Assembly (NCBI GenBank): GCA_002812745.2
Contig: NCSJ02000160.1
Span: 30,695-94,694, forward strand
Direction: 5' to 3'
Length of the DNA stretch: 64,000 bases
Source of the DNA: Scytalidium lignicola
Lineage: Eukaryota; Ascomycota; Leotiomycetes
Made by a program: the position numbers and the translations under genes. The notes beneath the pieces were generated by a model. It saw nothing but the letters and a program-made list of their open reading frames with translations. It ran no database searches and was not told the DNA's origin. Positions 35,433 to 46,616 of this stretch are shown one piece after another (position 1 is the stretch's first letter; the number at the start of each line of letters is the position of its first letter).

Positions 35433-36024
35433 ATCGATTCCAACAATAAATGTGATCGAGACTGTTTTCTTATTTATCTCACAGTCGATCCATAATTGTA
35501 GACATGGAAGTCATCGTGTTATTTGCATTTACACATCGAATCGGCGAGCTAACTATCTGCGCAAATAAGTATGCTTGCAAAAAGCAGATGCTCTCATGTT
35601 TCCATGTTTCAGCTTTCCACTTTTTAGGCATCACATCACAAACTGATATTTCGTACTCGCTTTTAAAGAATGCGATAAATCACAAGGCTTCGTTGTGGCT
35701 GTGGAGGGGCATGGTAGCAATATAGGCTGCGTTGAGACTTTAGCGCCCAGCCTCCAGCTTCTAGTTCAGCCAGAGCCTCGACACAGCCATCACAACTCCT
35801 CTCCATTACTTGACTTCAGGAAGGCTATTTTGATACAATCTAGTATCTCTGCATTGCAAAATTCTCTATAGTAAGATCTTTGTTATGTTTTCGGGGCTCG
35901 AGTAACTTTCTACCTTGCATATTTAATTCTTGAGTAGTCTTATCGACTTACCCAAGACTTGCTTTGAATAGACTTGCTTTGGAGCTTTTTTTGTCATCAT
36001 TATACTATACATTCTATAAACAAG
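35433..36024. other. Intergenic region before HET gene
   Basis: 592 bp. Frame-shadows only. The last 50 bases (CTTTGAATAGACTTGCTTTGG and TATACTATAC) form the promoter-proximal region of the HET gene. Confidence 0.4.
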
Positions 36025-38361
36025 ATGCGATCTAAATCGGATCAACGATATCTTGACCAGGCTAATTGGAGAAGTAAAGGGCATATTGAATTTTTCTCCT
36101 GGCCAGCTCCACCTCCGTCTTCTGTTCCCTTAGAGGTGCTTCACGAACTCTCCTTGAATGACAAACAAATACTATTTGAAGACTTCAAGCCTACCCAGGA
36201 AGCACACGCAATTAAAGGAAAGGCCCTTCTTGCAAAACTGGAACATCTCGATCCAGTTCTTGCAGCCAAATTCGAGCTCAAACCGGATCTAATCCAGAGT
36301 TTTATCATGCGTTTGATCAATGGCGAGGAATCTCCTGAAAGGTCTTACATCGCTCTTAGCTACTGCTGGTCACCACAATACCAACACTTAACAAAAGGGG
36401 ACATTAACTTAGCCAGCGAACATCGAATACCTTTGAGTGGTCTCCTCTTCCAAGCCGCAATAGCGGAGCGCAATGCAGCCAATGAAGGAGTCTGGATAGA
36501 CCAACTCTGCATTGATCAAAAGAATAGAGAAGAGAAAAAAATTGCCATCGCTGCCATGGATGCAGTGTATAAACATGCACGGAGTGTCTTTGTAGCTCTA
36601 GAAGATATTGAAGTTAACCAGGCTGAGCAGTTATTCATGTTAGAATTCATCCCAGAGTTTGAGAGCAGTGAAACTATACTCAGCAGGCCACATTTTGGAG
36701 AGACGCCTGCATATATGGAGAGGAACACTGTTTTACGTGATTTTTTTACTAAAATTACTTCGTCCAGATGGTTCACAAGGGCTTGGTGTTCGCATGAGAT
36801 GCGCCTAGGGCAAAAGCATACTTTCTACATCCCATGTGAAGCAACAGGTCCGCACAATAAGAACCTTGTTCTTGGCCTCACAGGGGAGTTTCTCTGGTAT
36901 CTTTGTAGCCTTTCTTCAGAGGTTCCTAGCGTCAATTCTCGAAACCTGGATGTAAAAGGTATCATTGCACGCAATTTCGACATGCAGAAGCAGATTATTA
37001 AGATCCGCAGGATAATGAATGACCAACCTGGCGATGTAAAGTCAGATGGTGCTGATTATGTGGCTAATATCATGGAAACCTTCGAGCTGGATGCTGGTGG
37101 TGATCCAGATTTACCAGAGGAGGCAAGAATTGCTGATGCTAATTGTGATAAGATATCGATCGTACTCAATATTCTTGGAAATGGATTGAATCTCAAAATA
37201 GAAAGAAGTGCTGAGGCCATGAAACCATATGCATCACTGGATGAATGCTATCGACAGCTTTTAATACTTGCTTTAGCAGCAGGTGATCCATTATCCCTCT
37301 GTTGCCTTGGTAGACCGCTGAAACCAAACACAACGACTGCTCGTTCCTCCTGGCTTTGCCAACCTACTAATCTGGATACTGGCTCAGCTCCCGAGCTCCA
37401 CTCGCTACCCGTCCTTTCTCCTTCGTCCATAACACTTGATCCAAACCCCGAAAGTACCTGGATAGAACTAGACGGATATAGTCCTACTAAGCTCGATATC
37501 CCCTCCGAAACCAGCTTTCAGTGCGCCAAACAGCTTCTCAACAAATGTATATCCCTAAATCTCGGTCTAGCACCCGGTGGTATTATCTCAGTCTGGGGTC
37601 CGGGACCTGAATATCAATACTGGAGATATCAAACCGACCTCGAAGAGGATATGCTCTACCGATTTCTCGTAACCCTGCAACTGGTTCTGCACGCTGGATT
37701 ACAATGGACACTGAAGGTTTCCGAGAATAGTGGATTTCCTCCTAATAAGTTGGCCGCATGGAAGAAAGAACTATTGGAGTACTTCCACGAAGAGTTCAAC
37801 ATGGATGAACTAATTGAGATGAAATGGGTCGAGAGTGAGGCTGGAGTAGGTGCCGTGAATGCTTTGATGAGATTTGTAAACTGGATAGTTACCTGGGGAC
37901 AACAGTCCACTCATGCTATAAATTCATCGGAGATTTGGATGCCTCGGGTGTATAAACTTGATTCTGGAGGAAAGGTGCTTATCTTCTCAGACCCGTTTAC
38001 ATCGAATGATAAGTCGTTGAATATGGATCCTACGAAGATGAGTGTTTTTATCCCGGAATGCTTGGTGAGAGACGAGTACTCTCGTCTGGCGAGGGTATGG
38101 ATTCTGAATGTTGATGAAAAAGATGACGAGAAGAAGGAAGATGATCAGGATAAGGAGATAGTGGAGAATTTAGGGAAAGACATGGATAGAACTTTGCATA
38201 TTTCTACAGATGCAAGGAATGATGATACGACTATAAATACGGATATTACACGATGGGTTTTAAAGAGGAAAACTAGGCTGTTTAGTGACAAATCAATCTC
38301 GACAGAGAAGAGGAGCGAGTGGGAAAGAAAGGATCAAATGAGGATATATGGATCTAGGTAA
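36025..38361 (+). CDS. HET-domain (heterokaryon incompatibility) protein
   Basis: One exon, 778 residues from MRSKSDQRYL (the in-frame ATG at 35974 would add 17). The HET domain occupies ~95-260: YIALSYCWSPQYQHL, then EGVWIDQLCIDQKNREEK with MDAVYKHARSVFVAL, and WFTRAWCSHEMRLGQKHTF. These are the three conserved blocks of PF06985. The rest (~260-778) is a long, family-variable region; the last ~70 residues are charged (KDDEKKEDDQDKEI). HET proteins of fungi mediate cell death on fusion of unlike strains or respond to self/non-self ligands through TIR-like or NLR partners; many copies are uncharacterised. No NB-ARC, NACHT or repeat domain is visible here, so it would need a partner or act alone. 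Location cytoplasmic. Confidence 0.9.
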   Translation: MRSKSDQRYLDQANWRSKGHIEFFSWPAPPPSSVPLEVLHELSLNDKQILFEDFKPTQEAHAIKGKALLAKLEHLDPVLAAKFELKPDLIQSFIMRLINGEESPERSYIALSYCWSPQYQHLTKGDINLASEHRIPLSGLLFQAAIAERNAANEGVWIDQLCIDQKNREEKKIAIAAMDAVYKHARSVFVALEDIEVNQAEQLFMLEFIPEFESSETILSRPHFGETPAYMERNTVLRDFFTKITSSRWFTRAWCSHEMRLGQKHTFYIPCEATGPHNKNLVLGLTGEFLWYLCSLSSEVPSVNSRNLDVKGIIARNFDMQKQIIKIRRIMNDQPGDVKSDGADYVANIMETFELDAGGDPDLPEEARIADANCDKISIVLNILGNGLNLKIERSAEAMKPYASLDECYRQLLILALAAGDPLSLCCLGRPLKPNTTTARSSWLCQPTNLDTGSAPELHSLPVLSPSSITLDPNPESTWIELDGYSPTKLDIPSETSFQCAKQLLNKCISLNLGLAPGGIISVWGPGPEYQYWRYQTDLEEDMLYRFLVTLQLVLHAGLQWTLKVSENSGFPPNKLAAWKKELLEYFHEEFNMDELIEMKWVESEAGVGAVNALMRFVNWIVTWGQQSTHAINSSEIWMPRVYKLDSGGKVLIFSDPFTSNDKSLNMDPTKMSVFIPECLVRDEYSRLARVWILNVDEKDDEKKEDDQDKEIVENLGKDMDRTLHISTDARNDDTTINTDITRWVLKRKTRLFSDKSISTEKRSEWERKDQMRIYGSR

Positions 38362-38581
38362 ACTATGTAGTCTCATATATTCGTGCATACATTGCCTCTC
38401 AGGTGATCTAATAGTTATTTCTTATTCAATTATATCTGTTTCGGTTCATATTGTAACCTAGCATAGCTTTGAAAATAAAGAAGGTTTTATAATTAAGTAT
38501 CATCATCATATGACTTATCTCAAACAGCTTTTATGCTTTTAGTAGGCAATTCATTTTAAATCAGGCATCAATACCATTCGT

Positions 38582-40240
38582 CTATCCTTCCAACACCCCA
38601 CCTGCCTCTCCAATTTCTACTCTGTCACCTGAATCCATCCTCTCAAACGCCTTCTTAACCTGCAAATCCCAATCACTCCAAGCAACAATAATCCACTCAA
38701 TTCCACCTACCAAATAAAGCGCGATACATTGACCAACCCAAAGTCCTCCAAGTCCCCACCCGTGAAAAGCAAGATATATCCCCAACGGTAATGCGCCAAT
38801 ATAGTAACTTACAATATTCACTGCAGCACCAATATGTTGTCTACCCATACCACGAAGACTCCCGCCACAGGAGCCGTTCAGGCCATCCGCAATCTGGAAC
38901 AACGCCACATACGGCATCACTTCCGCAGTGAGCCGGATGACATCGATATCATCATTAAATATCTTTGCATAGAAGTCCTTGACGGACATCAGGACTATAA
39001 GAACGATGAGACCCATTACCATACTCAACCAAGCCGCGACGTTTGCAGCTCTAGCTGCCCCTTTTGCATTTCGTGCTCCAAGAAGATTGCCTACCCTCGC
39101 ACTCGCCGCAACGCCAATCCCGAAAGGAATAGTATTCATCACCTGGTCAGTAGTCATGATCACGCTCTGAGCAGCTAATGGAATCGTACCTAGCCGTCCA
39201 GCAGCCAGAGCAACGATTTCAAACGCCCACCATTCTGTGCCCACGTGGATGACGCCAAGAATAGCCAGCCGAGTAAAGGTTCCAATGTTTTGATATGATA
39301 CACGGGACCAACCACCCCAGCATTCATGACCAGCGATAAAGCGTGCGTAAAGGACTAGGAGGATAAATGAAAGCCAGTATGCTACACCAGTTGCCAATGG
39401 TGCGCCGAGTAGACCCATCTTGAAGGTATACACAAAGAGGTAGTTCAGGACGGCGCTAATCGGAGAGGTTATCAGGAGAGCATAAGTTCCTGGACGCATA
39501 ATTTCTAGTGCAAATCATTAGATTTATACAATAATATGTTATAAAAATAGATATCAACTACCTTGAGCTTGCAGATATTTCTTCATGGCCTCGAAATATA
39601 TGTATCCCAAGCCTCCTGGTATCAGAGCCGTTAGGAATTTGGCACTGTCAACACAGATATATTCCTCTTGGCCTAATAGTCTGAATATGGGAGCCGAAAA
39701 AGTCCACAAGAGAGCAATTGGGATATAGAGGACAGTCAAAACAATGAAACCCCTTTGCAGCAAGATGCCTAAGTCGTGAGGATTTTTACTGCCTGTAAAT
39801 GACGACGACGCCAATGTATCTAAGGCAGTAGTACCTCCAAGTGCAATAAGCCAAGCAGTTGACATAGCAAACATATAACTGAACGCCGCAGTGGCGAGAG
39901 CTTCTGGGCTTAGTCGTCCAACAATTAGGACAGAGATCGTTTGCAGAGAGTTTTGCAAGGTGTAGGCCAGGATGACGGGGATAGAGGCTTTGAGTAAGAG
40001 GAAGAACTCCGAGAGCCATTGTTTTGTGCTCGATCCATCTTCCTCATACTCGTAGGTTTCCCCTATAGCAGTCGATGAAGCAGCAGCTGAGGAGGGGTCG
40101 TTGGGCTTTGGGAGTAGAGGGCTCTGTTCGTTTGGAGGAGTCGATCCCGGTGTGGAGTTCGAGGAGCGGTCATATCTCTGTAGAAATTTGGGTAACCACG
40201 ATGCTGGTTTAGAATCATTAGGGTCACTTGAATCGTCCAT
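38582..40240 (-). CDS. MATE-family multidrug/toxin exporter
   Basis: Exons 39562-40240 and 38582-39504 give 533 residues (the junction reads [12 protein letters not shown]). A ~75-residue Ser/Pro-rich cytoplasmic tail precedes the first MatE domain ([27 protein letters not shown], then [13 protein letters not shown]) and the second one ([56 protein letters not shown]). The PERSPECTIVE of the family, 12 helices, fits: the [17 protein letters not shown] loop and WVAW-type helices follow. MATE proteins export cationic compounds in exchange for H+ or Na+; in fungi the substrate is rarely known. A single intron of 57 nt splits the two halves. It sits 3' of the HET gene, with the two stops 220 bp apart and convergent. 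Confidence 0.9.
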
Positions 40241-42396
40241 CGTGAAAATCGCAAGTAGCTGTGGCAGTGGCAGTGGTATGAGTTAATTGTAATGGAATGG
40301 AATCACTACATCTAGATAAAAACGGCCAAAGTGAGAGATGCAAAGCAACAAACCCTACCACACGAAGGAAACGCCAGCGACAGGGCGGTATGGTATCCTT
40401 CGCCGAGAGGATAGAGTAGGGCATCTGAGAAGTGGAATGCCATTCCGGTATTGCTAATAATCCTCTGTAGCAGCATTCCAGGTAGCCAATGATATCACCA
40501 TCGGCAGCGTGGAATGCAGCAACGGATTCAGTATCGGCATGCCGCTCCAGGATGGACCATTGGAGGTACATTTGTCAATGTTTTGACACGAAAATTATCA
40601 ACCATTGAGGCCAGGGGATGCGATAGTGCAAATCACTATGTAAGGTGATATAAGGAGCTTAGAAAGATCCGTGTTGTCGGTTGAATGAATCTGTCTTATC
40701 TCTCCGCACATCCAAATGCAAGCCGTTATCTCTATGCTTCTCGTAATGGTTAGGCCGAGTGTGACCTCACGTGATAACTGATGACAATCCATGATAACGT
40801 AACTTTGACCTTCTCTTTTGACACATGCGATGGTGTATATATTTCGGTCATTTAAAAACATACCTGGACGGCTTATACCAGCGATGTCCACGTGATATTG
40901 CTTAAGAATTGCTTCAACTAGATACCGAGAGGACGTGCAACAGCTCACTAGTTGGCCTCAAAATGTCTCAGTCAACAGTCTAGAAAAAGCAAAACAATAA
41001 ATGCCTTGAGGTTTGCTTACCGTTTTCGTCTCTTTGCTCGTTTCCGCAGATATACCATCTGTCTTCCGTCTTAAATTTTCCTGCCCTTTCCAACGTGTAT
41101 ATGTTTGCATGATATATTGCCATTTCTGTTAGGCCATTCTGCAATTATACATTCCGCTTGCCATCTCTTCTTCACCTCAAGGTTTACAGAATGAGAATAG
41201 CTGAGATGACCCCCGCCAATAACAAGGCTATAAGCATATGCGGACGCTATAGTTAAGGGCTATGCAAATGTGTTTCTTGCACCATCGATCGATCAAATAT
41301 TGATCCTCTAGGAGAAGCCAACGGTTGTTCGCTGTAGGCCTAAAACACGGGCATGAAAGAGGACGTCCACGAAATCAGTGCAGCTTCGAGGAGAAGAAAT
41401 TGGAAAGATTGCTTGTACGACCAGCTATCCACTTCCCGTAAAGCCAATAAACGATGCGATTGGCGATGAAATCGGCTCAACAGAGTTTGTCAGGTGTTGG
41501 TGGATTATTCGAAACATTAATTCTGTCTCTCCAAAGTTTGATTGCTCTTCACCTTAGCGGTTACTTTGTCGTGTATCATGGACTGCTAATGCTATTAGTT
41601 CTCTCCTCCAGGCGCTATATCATCTAGACTTAAAACTTTCGTCTGTTGCAAAAGAACTCGCTCATGATTGTAATGAAAGCCGGTTTCCTAGTTTCCTCCC
41701 TAAAGAAAAATGGTGATTCGATAACACTAGAGAAGAAGTTAAATTTCTCATCACCGTTACACAACAATCTTTGCTGGATGAACGCTTGAAAAGCTTCCAG
41801 AGATATTTTAGTGCCTGAGAACCTGGCCTTGCTGTCACTGCTTCAAGCACCATCACATGCTTCTTGTTCTCCAGGGTTTAAAATGCTCCTGTGGTTCGCG
41901 GCTTGGTGGAAAGACANTTTTTTTTCATATTTCGTCTATGACCATCGTATTGAATCAGAGAAATATTGAGATGAAATCTCAGCTTGAGGAGGGGTCAAAA
42001 ACAGATCAAAGATGAAAAAAAACCCCCTCAATCCTAGCTTGCCCAACGTATCTGTCCATATTCTTTGCCCAGATCTCCCTAGTAGATGAAGGCATTCTAA
42101 ATTTCCTGAACTGAATTGCAAACTCTCAGTTTTAGTGTAGTTTGAACAGAGATCTCCAACCCCCCCACTCTTCTATCAAAGTCAGTCCCCTCGACCTTTG
42201 AAATCTCCGAAAGCCAATCGTGCACGATCCAAACGGGCATGCCTTCGGCGGATCGATAGTCAACCCCCATCTAATCCCCCGTAGTATCTAGGACGCACCC
42301 CGATCTCACAAAGCCCGTAATCCCTTCCGCTTTGACCTTCATTTCCATTCTCGAAAATATTTCCGGCATTGATAACAGAAAAATCAGAGAAGAAGC
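40241..42396. other. Intergenic region
   Basis: 2.2 kb between the 5' end of the MATE gene and the 3' end of the UPF0390-like gene. The first ~330 bp is the MATE promoter; the remainder has no gene with consistent start, frame or domain. One N at 41917 precedes a T8 run. No repeats or RNA genes recognised. Confidence 0.4.
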
Positions 42397-42877
42397 TCAA
42401 CCAAATTTCTTGGATCCACCCTTCTGCACATCTAAGCCTTTATCTTTGCCATTCTTATCTGCACCCCCATTCTTCTTCTTACCGCCTCTCAGCAACTCTA
42501 AATGACCTGCCTTAGCGCCTAGCGTTCGCTCAGTCAAAGCTGTTAAGCCTGCAGAATGTTTCTATTGATGCCCCATTAGTAGGTTGCTCAGATCATACGA
42601 AAAATGATTTTTGAAACGTAGTCAAAAGCCTTCTGCAGATCACCATGGCTAAACTCCTGCCCAGATCTGTAAAGTGGTGGGCAGAGGTTGCGTAGAATAG
42701 ATAGGAAAAGAAGACTGGAGGACAAACCTTGGTCATTTTTGCATTCTGTACAAGTGTTGCCTTCCTCGGCTTGATAGTCCTCGCGCCCTTTTTTGGTCCT
42801 AAGACATTTTCTCGTCGGCCAGAGGATTTTGCCGTTGCAGTAGTAAGCTTCTTCGATTTTATTGTGCCTTGCGCCAT
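42397..42877 (-). CDS. UPF0390-type small basic protein (DUF2462)
   Basis: Exons 42728-42877 and 42397-42561 give 104 residues (phase 0 junction; intron 166 nt). The start [13 protein letters not shown] and the following basic region ([17 protein letters not shown]) match the UPF0390 family; after the splice the conserved [29 protein letters not shown] is present, then a Lys/Gly-rich tail. The family is small, Lys-rich, and found in fungi, plants and animals (related to human 'leydig cell tumor 10 kDa protein homolog'); its role is unknown, possibly nucleolar. An upstream ATG at 42893 lies in another frame and is not used here. Confidence 0.85.
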
Positions 42878-43460
42878 TGTGTGCTGTGTACAAACGGTGG
42901 TCTAGCTAGGTTGGTAGTGAAGAAGATTGATGGAGCAATGCCAGAAACNTTTTTCTGCGGGCGGCCGCTAGTGTGGGGAAGCCAGACCAAAGCTTAAACA
43001 CGTTCTTTTACTACATTGTCATTCAAAATCACAAGACCACATTTCCAATGTAAAGGAGGATTTTAAGACAAGATATATGGAGTCGTCATAGTCATGTCAA
43101 TTTCCGTTTCCTATCTAAATGCCCCAGACAGATAAGTATAAACCCTAATGTAACATCATAACACTGCTATCCATAATGCAATGGTAAACCTTCCTAAGAG
43201 AATCGTTCAAATCATACGCATCATCAAATCATGGCATACCGTCGTTATAGTGCCTGGGCCAGATATATATTAGCAGAAATGGGGAATCAAAAGCCAGAAA
43301 GTCATCGACTGCTGGAAAGATCCGGAATCACCGAGCACGAAAGGGGAAAAAATACAACTAGACAGGGCAAAAGAAGCAGCAACAAATGATCGTGACCTCT
43401 CCGAGGGCTTCCAACAATCATCCAAAGCAAAAGCCCAGTCTAAGCCTCACATCATACCAC
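42878..43460. other. Intergenic region with NotI-like site
   Basis: 583 bp upstream of the UPF0390-like gene and downstream of the large disordered protein. An N at 42949 precedes TTTTT and is followed by a GCGGGCGGCCGC tract. Nothing else seen. Confidence 0.4.
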
Positions 43461-46400
43461 TCACGCCATCCTTTTTCGCAAGACATCGTCAACTCCGCTC
43501 CTCACGCCTTGCGGGTGAGATATACTAGCCCTTAACTTCTCACTCCTCTGCTCCCTGCGTTTCTCACTAAGTCGCCTCTTCAAACCACTAAAGCTAACGC
43601 TTTCGACTTTAAGCCCTAGGCCTGACATCGTATGGGGTCTGATTTCATCGACTCTAGCTCTGGTTCCTCTGGCGTATGGGCGAACAGGTGGCGGTGTAGA
43701 AGTTGAGCGGGGAGCGTAGTAGTGACCCCGAGGGTTCCTCTCACTAGGCGATCTTCGGAGAGAAGAATTACTCTGTCTCTTAACGACACGCATATTCCCG
43801 CTTGGAGATCTATGTATGACCCGCCGTTCAATAGCCGGCTCATACGCATTCCGAGCCGGCCGTAGCGTAAATGCATTCTTCAATTTCCAACTAAGACTGC
43901 GTTCTGGTAGTCTGACTCGGTCATCGTACATTGAATGCCTCCTCCTTCCTTCCTCTGGCCCATAATCATCTAAGTACCCATAGTAGAAACCGCGATCGTC
44001 ATCCTCCAAGTCATCCCAAAACTTCGTGGGGCGCCAAAATGGATGTAATTTTGTACTGTCGGGTGGTTGATCAGAAACAGTAGGATACAAAGTTTCCGGC
44101 TTAGCATTAGCTTTTGAAGTCTGGGTTGATTCATCTTTTCGCTTTCCACTTAGCGAGAACGTACGCTTGAGGAGACTAGTATTGAGAGGGATCACCGTCT
44201 CGGATCCTCTGCGTTTACTGAGTGCGCGTCGGAGAAGTGAAAGGCTCCCGGTTGATGCACTATTCCCGTCCGACGTTGAAGGTCTATTACTGTCATGGGC
44301 AGTAGAGCCTAGCTGTTTGGCGTCATCTTCTGACAACGGAGTTGCTGGAATAAATTTAATGATTGGCGGTTGGGGAGGAGCGCGGGGATTGCGAAGAGGG
44401 GAGTCAACCTCGTCCATCGGGTGCTTGCTAGACTGAGGAGGTGTTACTGGAAGAGTAGTAGCTTTTCCTGTTGCTATCCCCGAGGGCTTTGATAGTGGTT
44501 GCCCCTTATAGTTTTCAGTGGTGGTAAGTTTAGGCACCTGTGGTATAGAATTCGCCAAAGGTGCTGGTCGCTGGTCTACAACTACAACAGACTTGTTTTG
44601 GTGTGGGAAGATTGACACTGCTAGAGCCTCTGAGACTTCAAGATTTGTACCTGCAGTATCATACGAAGCTTGAGAGAATGGCGTCGGCTGAGTTGACATT
44701 CGAGTGCCAAAGAATGGATCTCCATTGTGATCAACCGTTAGCCATGTATTCCGGTCTCCTTGACTCTTCTGAGATTCAGTATAAGTGTGCCGATCACCGT
44801 GGCTCCTTGGCGACTCCGGATACGACTGGGCTGGGACATTCGTAGGCTCCACAGCCTTCTCCGCGAGAAATTGCTGCATATTATGGGCTTTTAGACTCTC
44901 TGCTGTTAGAGAACCAGCCCGAGAAGTATTCCGGCTCGTTGGGGCCGACAATGAAGACCTTCTTGCTGGAATGGTGGGAGGGAAATCTATAGTTCGTTGA
45001 TCAGAGTCGCGTGAGGTAGCAGATTCTGACATTGTCCGTTTTCTACGCGGCGGAATTTGGAATTCAGGGTCGTTAAACTTCGATGAGGCTGACAATGGTG
45101 CTGAACTAAGAGAAACGCTCCTTTTCGTTCTGCGACTGCTCATAGACCGAAGTGAAGGTGGTTTGTTAGACTTAGTAGATGATCGACGGTCTGGAATAAT
45201 AATCACTGGGATTCCTCCGCTCTTCACTACACCTTGTCGAGCTTTTTTGCTAGTTATTATAGTTGTACCGGTAGCATTGGAAGACAGGCTCTGGTGTGCA
45301 CGAATATTCTTTGCCGCTGTCTTATGGAGCAGCTGGTGCTGAGGAGGTGTAGGGAGAACCACAGAATCTTGACTAGAGTTGTCTGGCTTGAAATCTCGAA
45401 GCCCAATTTGCCTCCTGCTATGCCGTAGTGTCCGTATACGTTGTGGACTAGTGTCTACGACCATGGCTTCTATAACAGTAGACGCAACAGAATGCGCTGA
45501 CATAGTTGAAGATCGCCTAGCATTCGAATTTGTTGGCGACTCCGGGCCTTCAGCCACCCTCCGTCGAGGCATCGTGTCGGACACTACTCTGGTAGGAACT
45601 CTTGTAGGGCTTTGATCGGCTGCTTGTCTCTCTAACCTGTGTCTAGCAAGCTTTTCTTGTAAGGGAAGGCTTCGAACAACTTTTGTAGCAGGAGTTGGTG
45701 ATACAATATTATCTTCCTTAATTTCGGGAGCTGCTGGCCCAGTACGCCGCCTTTGATGACCCCTCCTCCGCACAGTCACATTCCGCATAAGATCATCATC
45801 CCATTCTGGCTCTACTTCACTTATCTCTTCACTTGGAGATTCCCATGAACCGTCAAATCCAATTATCTCTCGCTGGCGACTGCTCGTAGGTGGCCGTGGT
45901 GTGGTCGAAGCAGTGTCTTCATTATCGGATTCAAGTCCAAGCCCAAGCCCAATACTTTTGTGTCTTACCGGATATTCCTGTGATACTAGAGCGTTTGGAT
46001 TGGATTGCCTTACAGGGGGAAGGACAGACCGCTTGGCCAAGGTCGCATCTTCATCGGAAGAGGATTGCTGCTCTCGAGCTGTCTTGAAGGAGTCGGTACG
46101 TGAGGAAGGGTACCGGTCACTCAGCGGGTGACGGTATGTAAGAGGCATGTGTCGTGGTGGAGTTACATCTGGTGTGGGAGGGCTTTTCTGGGTAGGTGGT
46201 GTGGTTGGAGCTGAAGTGATATCTGTGGACCGTCCTCTGCCGTTAATTGAGGAGTCAGTCTGCCTAGGACCTGCTTCGGTCTCAGAGTAGGTTCCCGAGG
46301 ACTTGTACGGGTTATTCGGAGGCGTAGGGGGTAGTTCTGGAGCCCCTATCCGTCCAGAAGCATGCTTCAAAGTATGGGGGCTGTCAGTCTCGGAGCTAGA

Positions 46401-46616
46401 CTTCGATGATGCCGCTGTATCCAACTGCAAATCTGCACGGCTTATCTCGGCAAGTTGAACGTGAACGTCGAGGTTCAGATCATCTTGAGGATGTGGTAAA
46501 AGCTTGTGTCTTTTCAACGATGTTCTACCACCAGAATTAAATCCCTTAGGAGCCTCGAGTGAGGTCCGACGATGTTCAGGCGGCATCCTCAGCCACTTTG
46601 TCTGAGTGATGAGCAT
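43461..46616 (-). CDS. Large Ser/Pro-rich, probably disordered protein (unrecognised)
   Basis: A single open frame encodes 1051 residues from the ATG at 46616 (MLITQTKWLR); a second in-frame ATG at 46586 (MPPEHRRTSLE) would give 1041. I recognise no domain. It is Ser-, Pro-, Thr- and Arg-rich over most of its length, with repeated SxRR and SPTPP-type sites, typical of a disordered, phosphorylated scaffold. One ordered-looking stretch is near the C-terminus: HPFWRPTKFWDDLEDDDRGF, then GYLDDYGPEEGRRRHSM and SLSWKLKNAFTLRPAR, with WKLKNAF resembling a short amphipathic helix. No signal peptide or membrane helix. The absence of introns over 3.1 kb is unusual for this window. Function unknown; the Arg/Ser content fits a cytoskeletal or nuclear role, which is only inference. 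Confidence 0.8.
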   Translation of the reverse strand: MLITQTKWLRMPPEHRRTSLEAPKGFNSGGRTSLKRHKLLPHPQDDLNLDVHVQLAEISRADLQLDTAASSKSSSETDSPHTLKHASGRIGAPELPPTPPNNPYKSSGTYSETEAGPRQTDSSINGRGRSTDITSAPTTPPTQKSPPTPDVTPPRHMPLTYRHPLSDRYPSSRTDSFKTAREQQSSSDEDATLAKRSVLPPVRQSNPNALVSQEYPVRHKSIGLGLGLESDNEDTASTTPRPPTSSRQREIIGFDGSWESPSEEISEVEPEWDDDLMRNVTVRRRGHQRRRTGPAAPEIKEDNIVSPTPATKVVRSLPLQEKLARHRLERQAADQSPTRVPTRVVSDTMPRRRVAEGPESPTNSNARRSSTMSAHSVASTVIEAMVVDTSPQRIRTLRHSRRQIGLRDFKPDNSSQDSVVLPTPPQHQLLHKTAAKNIRAHQSLSSNATGTTIITSKKARQGVVKSGGIPVIIIPDRRSSTKSNKPPSLRSMSSRRTKRSVSLSSAPLSASSKFNDPEFQIPPRRKRTMSESATSRDSDQRTIDFPPTIPARRSSLSAPTSRNTSRAGSLTAESLKAHNMQQFLAEKAVEPTNVPAQSYPESPRSHGDRHTYTESQKSQGDRNTWLTVDHNGDPFFGTRMSTQPTPFSQASYDTAGTNLEVSEALAVSIFPHQNKSVVVVDQRPAPLANSIPQVPKLTTTENYKGQPLSKPSGIATGKATTLPVTPPQSSKHPMDEVDSPLRNPRAPPQPPIIKFIPATPLSEDDAKQLGSTAHDSNRPSTSDGNSASTGSLSLLRRALSKRRGSETVIPLNTSLLKRTFSLSGKRKDESTQTSKANAKPETLYPTVSDQPPDSTKLHPFWRPTKFWDDLEDDDRGFYYGYLDDYGPEEGRRRHSMYDDRVRLPERSLSWKLKNAFTLRPARNAYEPAIERRVIHRSPSGNMRVVKRQSNSSLRRSPSERNPRGHYYAPRSTSTPPPVRPYARGTRARVDEIRPHTMSGLGLKVESVSFSGLKRRLSEKRREQRSEKLRASISHPQGVRSGVDDVLRKRMA

